A DNA stretch of 7,837 nucleotides. Source: an uncultured Eubacteriales bacterium. Lineage in GTDB: Bacteria; Bacillota; Clostridia; Christensenellales; Borkfalkiaceae. This document shows, piece by piece, positions 6,877-7,837 of this stretch. Under the pieces are notes generated by a model. The model made no database searches, was not told the origin of the DNA, and worked only from the letters and a program-made list of their open reading frames with translations. Position 1 is the stretch's first letter. The number at the start of each line of letters is the position of its first letter. Made by a program: the position numbers and the translations under genes. The DNA lies in the NCBI GenBank assembly GCA_902465495.1, contig CABQND010000067.1, positions 1 through 7,837 of the forward strand, read 5' to 3'.

Positions 6877-7818
6877 ATGGACAAAAATCGGGAACAAAGC
6901 GAAACACATGATCCCGTCGAACAAAAAGAGAACACAGCCCAAGCGAAACCTTGGGTCGATTTCCGACAAAAGTATAATTATTTCCGCGGACAAAGCATTG
7001 TCAGCAAGGGAAGCCTGCGTGGGGAACAAGCCGTATACGTTGTACCGGGAAATGCCAACGCGCCCTTTCTGATCTGGAGTTTCGGTATCACACATCCGGA
7101 TGCGAATTATTTTATCGAGCGGAAAAACTGCGCCCATTTTGTCATTGAGTTTGTGATATCCGGCAAAGGATTTGTTATCAACGGTGATAAAAAATTCGCG
7201 CTTGAATCAGGAGACGTTTATATCTTAGAACCGGGATCTACACACCGCTATTATCCCGATCCCAAAGATCCCTTTGAAAAAATTTGGATCAATTTTCAAA
7301 GCGACTTGTTCGGACAAGTTTTGAAAGCCTTCAATCTTTCAGGCATAACGCTTTTCCATGACGCAGAATGCGGCGAATGTTTTGAACGCATTCTGCGCCT
7401 GAAAGAAATTTCTTCGACCAATGATGACATTTACTGCCGTGCCGGAAATATTTTATTTGAAATAGTGACGCGCCTGGCAGAACGGGCACGCCCTGCCATT
7501 ACCGTATCCAGTGCCGCAGAAGAAATCAAACAACGACTGGATGGCGCGATACTGGGCAACATTACCGTTGAACAGCTGTGCAATGAATTGCATATATCCA
7601 AATCCCAGCTCAGCCGCGAATTTAAAAGACAATACGCAACGACACCTTACCAGTATCTGCTTGATGCAAAAATACGGCTTGCAAAACGCATGATATTAGA
7701 AGGGACTCGTTCCGTCAAAGAAATATCGGAGTTGCTTGGGTTTGCCGATGAACATTATTTTTCCAACTTTTTTAAAATGAAAACCGGCGTACGTCCTTCT
7801 GCATTTCGCCGACTGTAA
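6877..7818 (+). CDS. AraC-family transcriptional regulator (cupin sensor + C-terminal double HTH)
   Basis: The protein has 313 residues from the ATG at 6877, about the usual AraC length. The start is preceded by GTGAGG at 6859-6864, a modest ribosome site with a rather long 12-nt spacer. A GTG at 6859 would add six residues but has no ribosome site of its own. Residues 1-30 are hydrophilic. About 85-145 form a cupin-like ligand-binding domain (IEFVISGKGFVING, then LESGDVYILEPGSTHRYYP). About 212-313 hold the two AraC helix-turn-helix motifs: ITVEQLCNELHISKSQLSREFKR, split here around L235, and the family signature IxELLGFADEHYFSNFFKMKTGVRPSAFR near the C-terminus, both complete. Regulators of this build usually sense a carbohydrate and activate a neighbouring catabolic operon. 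It is divergent from the beta-helix/sulfatase operon with overlapping promoters, so that operon is the most likely target. The ligand is unknown. The stop at 7818 lies 19 bp from the window end, so downstream partners cannot be judged. Confidence 0.94.
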   Translation: MDKNREQSETHDPVEQKENTAQAKPWVDFRQKYNYFRGQSIVSKGSLRGEQAVYVVPGNANAPFLIWSFGITHPDANYFIERKNCAHFVIEFVISGKGFVINGDKKFALESGDVYILEPGSTHRYYPDPKDPFEKIWINFQSDLFGQVLKAFNLSGITLFHDAECGECFERILRLKEISSTNDDIYCRAGNILFEIVTRLAERARPAITVSSAAEEIKQRLDGAILGNITVEQLCNELHISKSQLSREFKRQYATTPYQYLLDAKIRLAKRMILEGTRSVKEISELLGFADEHYFSNFFKMKTGVRPSAFRRL

Positions 7819-7837
7819 TTTTTCACACAATAAAAGT

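Noticed and set aside
6753..7137. Minus-strand open frames across the promoter gap and the start of the AraC gene
   Set aside because: They overlap the AraC coding region and its promoter, have no ribosome site or recognisable domain, and look like chance frames.

Overview
The window looks like a chromosomal segment from an anaerobic, probably gut-associated Firmicute of the class Clostridia. The signs are strong AGGAGG-type ribosome sites, sigma-A-like promoters, a Cys-type sulfatase, a copper-amine-oxidase-like 'stalk' domain, and an AraC regulator of the kind common in Clostridia and Paenibacilli. A Christensenellales-like lineage is only a guess, based on the Gly-Gly-Cys hydrophobic C-terminal tail of one protein. 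No RNA genes, insertion sequences, CRISPR arrays or integration sites were seen.

Layout. Positions 73-909 (+) encode a MurR/RpiR-family regulator (HTH plus SIS domain), preceded by an AT-rich promoter-like leader. It converges on the next operon, and the two are separated by a very strong bidirectional terminator (961-1012). The minus-strand operon is read from about 6803 down to 1033. Its first gene (6734-4581) encodes a secreted right-handed beta-helix protein with an Ig-like domain and a C-terminal membrane-anchor tail. Its second gene (4584-1033) encodes a very large secreted sulfatase. The two genes overlap by ATGA, and the sulfatase ribosome site lies inside the end of the first gene, so they are probably translationally coupled. 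Divergently, 6877-7818 (+) encodes an AraC-family regulator with an N-terminal cupin sensor domain.

How the genes may work together (inference). The AraC regulator probably senses a carbohydrate signal and controls the divergent operon. The two promoters lie back to back, and their -10 boxes overlap on a shared palindrome, which makes a compact switch. The operon would place a beta-helix protein on the cell surface and export a sulfatase that carries its own string of beta-sandwich, probably glycan-binding, modules. Together they would desulfate a sulfated glycan outside the cell. The substrate cannot be read from the sequence. The RpiR gene is a separate transcription unit, and its link to the sulfatase operon is only proximity.

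The genes belong to known families. The points most worth a second look are the domain architecture of the sulfatase, the Gly-Gly-Cys tail of its partner, the tight coupling of the pair, and the overlapping divergent promoters.
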